Positions 1 through 5,876 of a stretch of 9,494 nt of DNA are shown piece after piece. Origin of the DNA: an uncultured Marinilabiliaceae bacterium (GTDB lineage Bacteria; Bacteroidota; Bacteroidia; Bacteroidales; Marinilabiliaceae); assembly GCA_905235955.1 (NCBI GenBank), contig CAJONN010000063.1, forward strand, positions 1-9,494, in the 5' to 3' direction. The notes under the pieces are model-generated. The model was not told where the DNA came from. It searched no databases and saw nothing but the letters and a program-made list of their open reading frames with translations. The translations under genes were made by a program, and so were the position numbers. Within the stretch, counting starts at the first letter, position 1, and each line of letters opens with the position of its first letter.

Positions 1-288
1 ACGCTTCGTGCCAAAGGCGACAACCGCGAGGTGAAAATCGGGTTTCGTGCTTATTGTTGGAAGGCTATTTATTGGGTATATTTCTTTCGCCCATTCTTAT
101 TTTCTGTGCGTTTTTCACTTGCGAAACTTGAGTTAAGTTATTTCATTTAAAAACTTCTCTTATTTGCGTACTAATTGTTGGATGGCAATTTGTTGGTTAT
201 TTTTTTCGGGCTACTTTACTCGCAAAAGTTGAGCAACTTTACGCCAAATAATTTCCAAACCACAAGAGTATCTTAATTTTCATTTTCA
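1..288. other. Left-edge non-coding region
   Basis: No convincing gene is visible here. The first ~45 bases are more GC-rich than the rest. One plus frame runs open from base 1 to a TAA at 148-150, but it has no start in the window and its translation turns into low-complexity aromatic and hydrophobic residues. A second frame stops at 32-34 and could be the last ten codons of a gene lying to the left. The remainder is AT-rich and contains a diverged direct repeat (annotated separately) and a short perfect palindrome, AAAGTTG-AG-CAACTTT, at 225-240. It may be a 3' flank plus promoter-distal spacer; a real upstream gene end cannot be excluded. Confidence 0.5.
53..233. repeat. Diverged direct repeat in the left spacer
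   Basis: Two similar segments occur in the same orientation. Block one: 53-89 aligns with 174-208 at 30 of 35 aligned bases with one 2-base gap, sharing ATTGTTGGA and a closing TTTCG. Block two: 116-132 aligns with 217-233 at 13 of 17 bases (CACTTGCGAAACTTGAG versus TACTCGCAAAAGTTGAG). The gap between blocks is about 18 bases longer in the first copy. This suggests an old duplication of a short intergenic element rather than coding sequence. The function is unknown. Confidence 0.5.
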
Positions 289-296
289 TATATTTG
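289..296 (+). promoter_or_regulatory. Putative -7 element for the metallo-hydrolase/RluA pair
   Basis: TATATTTG matches the Bacteroidetes -7 consensus TAnnTTTG exactly and ends 26 bases before the ATG at 323, which would give a short leader of about 20 nt. No good TTTG-type -33 element sits 19-21 bases upstream, so the assignment rests on the -7 match and on position. Confidence 0.45.
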
Positions 297-322
297 CTAT
301 ATTATTTTTCAACACCTTAATA

Positions 323-1138
323 ATGGAGAAAATAACAATGTTGGGCACTGGCGCAGCCATGGCAACAACACACTACAATACTTGCTTTACAATCAGCTCA
401 TCAGATTCTACTGAGCATTTTCTCGTTGATGGCGGCGGAGGCAATGGCATAATAGCACAACTGCAGAAAACCAACATCAGCATAGGGCAAATACACAACG
501 CCTTCATCTCCCACAACCACACAGACCACTTGCTCGGCATGGTTTGGATTATTCGCTACATTGCACAAGAGGTAAACAAAGAGCGCTACAATGGCAACTT
601 CACCCTCTATGGACACCCTAAGTCGCTCAATGCTCTGCAAGTAATATGCTCGCTCGTATTGCAACCACGACAAGCAAAACTCATTGGCGAACGCATCATC
701 TTGTCGCCCATCGAACACAATGTAGAGCTCGACATTGATGGAAGGCACTTCCGTTTTTTCAACATTTGGAGCAAAAAAGAACTTCAGCATGGCTTTACAG
801 TGCAATTGCGCAACGGACAAAAGTTAGCTTTTCTGGGCGATGAACCTTACAATGCCAACAACGAAGAGATCATAAAGGGGTCTGACATAATAATGCAAGA
901 GGCGTATTGTCTTTATTCTGAGATAGATAAATTCAATCCGTACCCCAAAAGTCATGGCACAGTGCTCGACTCGTGCCGAAATGCGCAACAACTTGGTGCA
1001 CATACCACCATTTTGTTCCATACTGAGGGGCGCACCCCAGCTGATATGCGCAAGCAACTCTACACAGCCGAAGGCAAAACAGTATTTAGTGGCAACCTCT
1101 ATGTACCCAACGACCTCGAAGTTATCGAACTTGCCTAA
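323..1138 (+). CDS. MBL-fold metallo-hydrolase, RNase Z-like
   Basis: This 271-aa protein belongs to the metallo-beta-lactamase superfamily and resembles the RNase Z/arylsulfatase-like branch. It opens with the family's first strand (LGTGAA, residues 7-12, then NT at 19-20) and has the zinc-binding HxHxDH motif as HNHTDH at 64-69. Further likely ligands are H156 in QHGF, D173 in LGDE, H211 in KSHGT and H233 in LFHTEG, the order expected for RNase Z-type enzymes. Such enzymes hydrolyse phosphodiester bonds, and RNase Z itself trims tRNA 3' ends. The protein is shorter than typical RNase Z, and I see no clear flexible-arm (exosite) insertion, so the true substrate is uncertain. It has no signal peptide and should be cytoplasmic. 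The start is the first ATG after a good -7 element. The RluA-like gene begins 12 bp downstream, so the two are probably co-transcribed. Confidence 0.85.
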   Translation: MEKITMLGTGAAMATTHYNTCFTISSSDSTEHFLVDGGGGNGIIAQLQKTNISIGQIHNAFISHNHTDHLLGMVWIIRYIAQEVNKERYNGNFTLYGHPKSLNALQVICSLVLQPRQAKLIGERIILSPIEHNVELDIDGRHFRFFNIWSKKELQHGFTVQLRNGQKLAFLGDEPYNANNEEIIKGSDIIMQEAYCLYSEIDKFNPYPKSHGTVLDSCRNAQQLGAHTTILFHTEGRTPADMRKQLYTAEGKTVFSGNLYVPNDLEVIELA

Positions 1139-1150
1139 CGACCTCTGATT

Positions 1151-2761
1151 ATGCTTCATTCATTTCCTTTCAATGTTGATAATCAGCAACTTCCGCAGCA
1201 GTTCACATTCCCATTTTGCTATACACCTCATCCGCTTGTTGAGTGGGCAGCGAGATATGTAATGCAAATATATCTACCTCGTTTGCAAGATTTCAAAGTA
1301 GGAAAAATGATGGGGGTATTGGTAGTGCGTACAGCACAAAACGATGTTGGCTTTTTGGCAGCATATTCTGGCGAACTATCGCCATCCGACAATTTTTTTG
1401 TACCCCCCATTGTTGATTATTCAGCTCCCGATGGATTTTTCAAAAAACACAACGATGAGATTATAGCAATAAACAATCAGATTTCAGACTATCAGCAATC
1501 AGCCGATTATACATCATTACAACAACTTATAGAGCAAAAAAAAGAAGCTAACGAACGTCAAATATCTGATTATAAGCAACAAATAAAAACCAATAAACTT
1601 CAGCGTCAGCAACTCCGATGCTCTACCCCACTCTCAACATCAGACCTCGATGCACTTACAAAGCAGAGCCAATTTGAAAAAGCCGAACTCAAACGAATGG
1701 AGAAACGTTTGGACAACGAATTGCGCCCATTGATTACTGAATTAAACACTAAAAACCAATATATCAATCAGTTAAAAACTAAGCGCAAACTCTTATCAGC
1801 AACATTGCAAGAGTGGCTTTTTGAGCAATATACACTGCTCAATGCCTTAGGCGAAGCCAAAAAACTCAATGTTATATTTAGCGATGCAGGCAAAGATGTG
1901 CCTCCTTCAGGTGCTGGCGATTGCTGCGCTCCGCGCTTATTGCAATATGCTTATACTCACAATCTCACGCCACTCGCAATGGGTGAATTTTGGGTAGGTG
2001 CATCGCCCACCAACATTTTGCGCACCAACGGTCAGTTCTACCCTTCGTGCCAACGCAAATGCAAACCCATACTTGCTCACATGCTCAAAGGGTTGATGGT
2101 AGAGCCCAATCCGCTACAACAAGTTGCCAACAAAGGGCTGCCCATAGTCTACGAAGATCAGTGGTTTGTGATAATCAACAAACCCAGTGGACTGCAAACC
2201 ATTCCGGGGCTGACTTCGCGCGACTCAGTTTCAGAGCGTCTTCAACTCATCTACCCACAATGTAACATTGCGCCAGTACACCGCATCGACCAATACACAT
2301 CTGGCTTACTTATAGTTGCAAAATCGAAAGATGTATTGGCGGCTATGCATCGTCAGTTTGAAGAACGATGCGTCAAAAAACGCTATGTAGCATTGCTCGA
2401 ACGTCGTCCAATACACGATTCTGGCACCATATCGCTACCCATCGGTTTCGACCCTGATGATAGTTGCAGGCGTATGGTCGACAAGGAAAATGGCAAGCCT
2501 TCGGTTACTCGCTATAGGGTTATTGGCAGCAAAAATGGTTATCCACTTATCGAGTTTTTTCCTGAAACAGGGCGCACTCATCAGCTACGCATTCACTCTG
2601 CTCACCCTGAAGGACTCAATGCGCCAATAGTTGGCGATGGACTATATGGTAAGAGAGGTGAGCCTATGTATTTGTGTGCTTGTAGCATTCAGTTTCAGCA
2701 CCCCATAACTGCCGATTTTATTAGATTAGATTTGCCAGAAGAAGATTGGTTTTTGCATTGA
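1151..2761 (+). CDS. RluA-family RNA pseudouridine synthase with long N-terminal extension
   Basis: This 536-aa protein converts uridine to pseudouridine in rRNA or tRNA; the target site cannot be read from sequence. The catalytic domain fills about residues 331-536. It holds the family signature HRIDQYTSGLLIVAK at 377-391 with catalytic Asp380, a KKRYVALL strand near 409-416, and GRTHQLRIH at 474-482. Stand-alone RluA/RluC proteins are about 220-320 aa, so roughly 320 residues are extra. That extension contains a globular start (PHPL at 26-29, GKMMGVLVV at 51-59), a Lys/Gln/Glu-rich predicted coiled coil at about 98-225, and a Cys-containing segment (GDCCAP at 256-261 and C300-x3-C304) just before the catalytic domain. 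I recall this long architecture from Bacteroidales and some Gammaproteobacteria, so it is a known variant, but the role of the extension is unclear. It lies directly behind the metallo-hydrolase gene. Confidence 0.9.
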   Translation: MLHSFPFNVDNQQLPQQFTFPFCYTPHPLVEWAARYVMQIYLPRLQDFKVGKMMGVLVVRTAQNDVGFLAAYSGELSPSDNFFVPPIVDYSAPDGFFKKHNDEIIAINNQISDYQQSADYTSLQQLIEQKKEANERQISDYKQQIKTNKLQRQQLRCSTPLSTSDLDALTKQSQFEKAELKRMEKRLDNELRPLITELNTKNQYINQLKTKRKLLSATLQEWLFEQYTLLNALGEAKKLNVIFSDAGKDVPPSGAGDCCAPRLLQYAYTHNLTPLAMGEFWVGASPTNILRTNGQFYPSCQRKCKPILAHMLKGLMVEPNPLQQVANKGLPIVYEDQWFVIINKPSGLQTIPGLTSRDSVSERLQLIYPQCNIAPVHRIDQYTSGLLIVAKSKDVLAAMHRQFEERCVKKRYVALLERRPIHDSGTISLPIGFDPDDSCRRMVDKENGKPSVTRYRVIGSKNGYPLIEFFPETGRTHQLRIHSAHPEGLNAPIVGDGLYGKRGEPMYLCACSIQFQHPITADFIRLDLPEEDWFLH

Positions 2762-2783
2762 TTTTTGCATGGCATACAAACAC

Positions 2784-2816
2784 AAAAGCAAGATTAGAAA
2801 AAATCTCTAACCTTGC
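2784..2816 (-). terminator. Terminator of tRNA-Leu
   Basis: The arms 2788-2798 and 2806-2816 form an 11-bp stem with a 7-base loop. Read on the minus strand all pairs form (one is G-U) and a TTTT run follows. On the plus strand the same position is an A-C mismatch and the tail is poor. It therefore serves the minus-strand tRNA, although it also sits just behind the plus-strand RluA-like gene and may help end that transcript. Confidence 0.7.
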
Positions 2817-2828
2817 TCTCATTTTGCG

Positions 2829-2910
2829 TGCCCGAAACAGGACTCGAACCTGCACGCCTTTCGACACACGCACCTGAAACGTGCGCGTCTACCAATTCCG
2901 CCATTCGGGC
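2829..2910 (-). tRNA. tRNA-Leu (anticodon CAG)
   Basis: The minus strand folds into a full 82-nt class II tRNA. The acceptor stem is GCCCGAA with TTCGGGC plus discriminator A. The D arm is GCG/CGC around GAATTGGTAGA. The anticodon stem is CACGT/GCGTG with loop TTCAGGT, giving anticodon CAG (reads CUG). A 13-nt variable arm has a GAAA loop, and the T arm is GCAGG/CCTGT around TTCGAGT. The 3' CCA is not encoded and must be added after transcription. The gene is monocistronic in this window, with its own promoter and terminator. Confidence 0.97.
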
Positions 2911-2930
2911 CATTGTTTTTTTTGACAGCG

Positions 2931-2961
2931 CAAAATTACGTATCTTTTTTTACAATACAAA
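2931..2961 (-). promoter_or_regulatory. Promoter of tRNA-Leu
   Basis: Read on the minus strand, TTTG (2961-2958) is followed after exactly 19 bases by TAATTTTG (2938-2931). Both match the Bacteroidetes sigma-A-type consensus of TTTG, a 19-21-base gap, and TAnnTTTG. The -7 element ends about 20 bases before the tRNA 5' end, so the precursor leader is short. This is the best promoter match in the window. Confidence 0.8.
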
Positions 2962-2984
2962 TATGCAGTGCATAAAATCACGGC

Positions 2985-3017
2985 TATTTCATTTGAAAAT
3001 TTTTCTTATTCGACTAC
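2985..3017. repeat. Short dispersed repeat, second copy
   Basis: This stretch matches 139-171 in the left spacer at 27 of 33 ungapped positions, beginning with the shared TATTTCATTT and containing the shared CTTATT. Both copies lie in non-coding DNA in the same orientation. The AT-rich composition weakens the significance, but the length of the shared run suggests a dispersed intergenic element rather than chance. Confidence 0.35.
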
Positions 3018-3079
3018 ATCGAACTTCGTTTCACTACGCTCAATCATCTTCGAGTTTTTTACTTTTATCCACAAGGCAT

Positions 3080-3117
3080 AAAAAAAACGATGCTTCAATG
3101 TGGGCATCGTTTTTTTT
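3080..3117. terminator. Symmetrical intrinsic terminator
   Basis: ACGATGC (3087-3093) pairs with GCATCGT (3104-3110) across a 10-base loop, and the stem is flanked by eight A on the left and eight T on the right. The arrangement works on either strand. No annotated gene ends right beside it: it lies beyond the tRNA-Leu promoter and before the mini-ORF at 3178. It may be left over from a lost gene or may insulate the two sides. Confidence 0.75.
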
Positions 3118-3132
3118 CGTGCGAAAAAAATA

Positions 3133-3157
3133 GGGAGCTGATATCACATCGGCACCC
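3133..3157 (+). promoter_or_regulatory. Leader hairpin upstream of a mini-ORF
   Basis: On the plus strand GGG-A-GCTGAT (3133-3142) pairs with ATCGGC-A-CCC (3148-3157) around the 5-base loop ATCAC. That gives nine pairs, one of them G-U, with a single A-A mismatch. More C bases follow, then an A-rich stretch leading to the ATG at 3178. The compact fold 20 bases before a start codon suggests a structured 5' leader. No U-tract follows, so it is not a terminator. No recognised riboswitch class was matched. Confidence 0.4.
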
Positions 3158-3177
3158 CCCTAATCAATCAATCCAAA

Positions 3178-3240
3178 ATGAAAACCTTATCTATGAAATA
3201 CAACTATATTTACGCCCTCTTATTTGTAATGTTACACTGA
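3178..3240 (+). CDS. Possible 20-codon ORF, signal-peptide-like (leader or gene remnant)
   Basis: An ATG 20 bases after the leader hairpin opens a 20-codon frame, MKTLSMKYNYIYALLFVMLH, ending in TGA. Two Lys near the start and a hydrophobic run (YIYALLFVML) resemble the first two-thirds of a secretion signal. There is no cleavage site or mature protein, and the sequence after the stop is AT-rich with no continuing frame I could recognise. It could be a decayed exported-protein gene whose 5' end survives, a small membrane peptide, or chance. The hairpin and the A-rich spacing before the ATG are the only supporting context. I do not assign a function. Confidence 0.3.
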   Translation: MKTLSMKYNYIYALLFVMLH

Positions 3241-3583
3241 TATATTTAAAATATGTTATTGATATATAAAAAGTTAGACAGACCGCCCGCAATACGAAAT
3301 GACTGTTTTTTTGTTTCATTCGTCAACTTTTTTATGCCATATATCAACTTTTACTCTGATATTGTCATAAAAAAACTATGAATGAATTATTGTTTTAACT
3401 CATTCATAGTTTCGTATTATTAAGAACTGTTCTATGTAATTTCTGAGATTTTATCTTGTTTTATATTTCGACTACTTTTTGCTTTTATTCGGTAAGAAAC
3501 GTCAAATTTCGTAAGTCGTCTTCTTTTTTTCTTCAAATAAAAATCAAAAATCGCCTCAACATAATTAACTGCACTTAATGTTT
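3241..3583. other. AT-rich spacer, no gene recognised
   Basis: Apart from the POT-gene terminator at 3369-3412, I see no gene. A weak hairpin with a bulge (CGAA-A-TGA near 3295 and TCATTCG near 3318) flanks a T-rich run, and TCAACTTTT occurs twice between about 3328 and 3354. The stretch 3413-3583 looks like the 3' untranslated tail of the POT gene. A 63-codon minus-strand frame there overlaps the POT 3' end and is rich in Lys and Arg from AT-rich codons; I treat it as chance. Confidence 0.5.
3369..3412 (-). terminator. Terminator of the POT transporter transcript
   Basis: A perfect 13-bp stem (3373-3385 with 3400-3412) encloses a 14-base loop. On the minus strand it runs into seven T (complement of 3369-3375), while on the plus strand only TTT follows before CG. 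It therefore ends minus-strand transcription about 170 bases past the POT stop codon. Confidence 0.7.
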
Positions 3584-5194
3584 TTACTGTACACCCTTCA
3601 TCATACGTTTGAGTAGCGGACAAAGTGCAAAGAGCAACAAGGCAGCAACACCTGCCATGATGGCAAAAAGAGCAAAAAATTCTGTCAGGTTGCTTATCTC
3701 AAAGCCTAAGAAATATTTGGTTGGCTCTGATTCACTTGGGAGCAATGTAGCAAGTTTGCCAGCCAAAATATTTGAAGCAGCATTGCTCATAAACCATACA
3801 CCCATCAACAACGAGGCAAGCCGAGCAGGCGACAACTTATTGACCATCGACAAGCCTATTGGCGACAAACAAAGTTCGCCCATAGTGTGGATGAAGTAGA
3901 GAGCAAAGAGCCACCACATTGATACTTTTTCACCAGCACCAATGCCATTTGTTGCCACTGCTATTACCAAGTAGCCTATTGCCAAAAGTGAAAGACCTAT
4001 GGCTTGTTTGGCTGGCGAAAATGGCTCAATATTGTGTTTGTAGAGGAACTCCCACAAGGTTGCAATTATAGGTGCGAAGGTAACTACTACAATTGGGTTT
4101 ATCGACTGGAACCAAGTTGTTGGCATTTCCCAACCACCTATATGACGGTCGCACTGGCGCTCAGCAAAGATGGTAAGCGACGAACCAGCTTGCTCAAAGG
4201 CGCTCCAGAAGAAGATGACAAACACAGCTATGATGTAGATAACGCCTATGCGACACTTCTCTACGTAGGTAAGTCCGCGGTCAGTAATGATGAATATGGG
4301 CAAGGCGATAGATATGGCGTAGATAGCTGCCGATATATAGTCGTTGAACGAATTGGTGCTGAGCGAGAATATTACAAACAATGCAATAGCTCCTACAATG
4401 CAGCCCCACAGACGTATCGGACTGTTTGGTGCGGTGTGGCTATGTTCGTTGGCAGCAGCTTGTTGTGCAGCGGCCTCTTTTTCTTTGCGCAGTTCACTTT
4501 TAGCTGGTGCTAAGCCTATTTGCAATCCTTCAGGCGTAACGAGGAATTTGTCTTTGAATATTACAAAAACAACAATAGAGAGTATCATAGCTACGCCAGC
4601 GCAGAAAAAGCCCCATTTGAATGCGCTCGGATCAGCCCAATTGCCATTGCCCAACGATCCGCAAATGAGTGGTGCAATGAATGCTCCAGTATTGATGCCC
4701 ATATAGAATATGGTAAAGGCCGAATCCTTTCGGTGGTCGGTAGGTTCGTAGAGGTCGCCCACCATGGTTGAGATGTTTGGCTTGAAGAATCCGTTGCCAA
4801 ATATGAGCGAAGCTAAGCCTGCAAACATTAGCCAAATAGAGAGTGTGTTGTCAACTGATGCGTCGATAGCTGCATTTTCAGTGAAGATGCTTTGTTTTAC
4901 GAAGCATGCTGAGGCAAACATCAAGAATTGTCCTATAGCCATCATTATGCCACCAAAAACTATTGATCGGCGATTGCCCCAATAGCGGTCGGCAATGTAT
5001 CCGCCAAGCAGTGGTGTAAGGTATACAAGGCCTGTGTATGAGCCATATATCTGCGATGCCATACTGTCGTTGTAGAAGGCAGCCACGAGATATAATACGA
5101 ACAATGCTCTCATACCATAGTAGCTGAAGCGTTCAGCCATTTCGGTAACAAAGAGCAGGTAGAGTCCGCTTGGATGTTTTGTTGTGTTACTCAT
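3584..5194 (-). CDS. POT/PTR2-family proton-coupled di-/tripeptide transporter
   Basis: This 536-aa inner-membrane protein of the MFS-type POT family imports di- and tripeptides with protons. The family's proton-coupling motif ExxERF appears as EMAERFSYYG at 18-27. The loop motif GGYIADRYWGNRRS lies at 64-77, and FFKPNIST followed by GDLY at 136-148. FYMGINTGAFIAP is at 163-175, the PTR2 signature FWSAFEQAGSSL at 329-340, and GELCLSPIGLSM at 439-450. Hydrophobic segments are spread along the length, consistent with 12-14 helices. A charged Ala/Lys/Glu linker at about 228-255 lies between the two halves, as in many bacterial members. The length is normal. It starts 25 bp after the DUF4494 gene and is probably in the same transcript. 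I see no separate promoter. Confidence 0.95.
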   Translation of the reverse strand: MSNTTKHPSGLYLLFVTEMAERFSYYGMRALFVLYLVAAFYNDSMASQIYGSYTGLVYLTPLLGGYIADRYWGNRRSIVFGGIMMAIGQFLMFASACFVKQSIFTENAAIDASVDNTLSIWLMFAGLASLIFGNGFFKPNISTMVGDLYEPTDHRKDSAFTIFYMGINTGAFIAPLICGSLGNGNWADPSAFKWGFFCAGVAMILSIVVFVIFKDKFLVTPEGLQIGLAPAKSELRKEKEAAAQQAAANEHSHTAPNSPIRLWGCIVGAIALFVIFSLSTNSFNDYISAAIYAISIALPIFIITDRGLTYVEKCRIGVIYIIAVFVIFFWSAFEQAGSSLTIFAERQCDRHIGGWEMPTTWFQSINPIVVVTFAPIIATLWEFLYKHNIEPFSPAKQAIGLSLLAIGYLVIAVATNGIGAGEKVSMWWLFALYFIHTMGELCLSPIGLSMVNKLSPARLASLLMGVWFMSNAASNILAGKLATLLPSESEPTKYFLGFEISNLTEFFALFAIMAGVAALLLFALCPLLKRMMKGVQ

Positions 5195-5219
5195 GTGTTG
5201 TTATCTATAAAAATTTTTA

Positions 5220-5741
5220 CTATTCTTTGTCTTGTAGTTTGGGCAAGTCAGCATCAGCTTCGGTAGCTGGGCGGCGACTTATCTCTTTATCTTCTGGTGC
5301 TTTGTCTTTGTCGAAGTATGGGAAGAAGTCCATTATGGGTGTTTCGGCTACAGTGTTTACTTCAAACGAGTCGTCACCTTCGCCCCCCATACCTTGTATG
5401 GCTTTGTCTACAGCATCTTTTACGTCAGATGCCAACACCAATATCAGTTGCGATATGCGTTTTTCTTTGCCAGACGCTTCGTCAATCATAACGAACGATA
5501 TTTTCACTTTATACCAGCGGTCGCCATCGTCAGAGGGAAGTATTTCAGCATATTTGGCTTTGCGTATGCTGGCTACCATAAATTCACCACTTATATATTG
5601 TGGCATTTCTTTATATATGCGTTCTTCAGCTTCGGTATATGTAAGTGCATCAAACAGATATGTGTCAGTTACTCTTTTCTCCTTTCCGCTATGCTCATCG
5701 GGTTTCTGATAGCGTATTTTGCATTCAAATAGTGTAAGCAT
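5220..5741 (-). CDS. DUF4494 domain-containing protein
   Basis: This is a 173-aa soluble protein of unknown function that I recognise as DUF4494, a family common in Bacteroidales. The features that fit are the opening MLTLFECKIRY, a TEAEERIYKEM segment at 36-46, ISGEFMVASIRKAKYAEI at 50-67, DRWYKVK at 74-80, and VAETPIMDFFPY at 131-142. The residues after 143 form a charged, acidic, probably disordered tail (rich in Asp, Glu, Lys) that looks longer than usual. No signal peptide or membrane segment is seen. The gene has its own -7 element about 70 bp upstream and leads directly into the POT transporter gene, but this pairing does not by itself reveal a role. Identification is from memory of the family's sequence pattern. 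Confidence 0.85.
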   Translation of the reverse strand: MLTLFECKIRYQKPDEHSGKEKRVTDTYLFDALTYTEAEERIYKEMPQYISGEFMVASIRKAKYAEILPSDDGDRWYKVKISFVMIDEASGKEKRISQLILVLASDVKDAVDKAIQGMGGEGDDSFEVNTVAETPIMDFFPYFDKDKAPEDKEISRRPATEADADLPKLQDKE

Positions 5742-5810
5742 CTCTTTTTACTTCTGTAGTTTTTTTTAATAATTGGGTGTTTATTTGTTTTATTCTTTAA
5801 TTAGAACGTG

Positions 5811-5818
5811 CAAATTTA
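5811..5818 (-). promoter_or_regulatory. Putative -7 element for DUF4494-POT
   Basis: On the minus strand TAAATTTG, within GCTAAATTTGCAC, matches TAnnTTTG and lies 69 bases before the DUF4494 ATG, implying a leader of about 60 nt. The -33 region is not convincing. No hairpin terminator is visible between the helicase stop and this element, so read-through from the helicase is possible too. Confidence 0.5.
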
Positions 5819-5876
5819 GCAATTTTCTTAACGCTTGGTTGTTGTATTTCTTATTTTTATACAATTACACAAACGC

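Noticed and set aside
1..150. An open plus-strand frame running in from the left edge
   Set aside because: It has no start in the window. The translation becomes low-complexity aromatic sequence, and the DNA overlaps the direct repeat, so coding is not supported.
401..820. A 139-codon minus-strand frame
   Set aside because: It is antisense to the metallo-hydrolase gene, which has all its metal-binding motifs in the plus frame.
2813..3133. A 106-codon plus-strand frame across the tRNA region
   Set aside because: It reads straight through the antisense of tRNA-Leu and its promoter. The tRNA fold is complete, and the protein has no recognisable features.
3432..3623. A 63-codon minus-strand frame overlapping the POT gene 3' end
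   Set aside because: It overlaps the POT stop region by about 40 bases and is rich in Lys/Arg from AT-rich DNA. The POT protein ends normally (LKRMMKGVQ), so there is no sign of a frameshifted continuation.
4004..4513. A 169-codon plus-strand frame
   Set aside because: It is antisense to the well-supported POT transporter gene, overlaps its conserved motifs and has no family resemblance.
5834..5872. A possible terminator between the helicase and DUF4494 genes (TTGTAT/ATACAA arms)
   Set aside because: The stem is only six pairs, the loop is long, and no T-tract follows on the minus strand.
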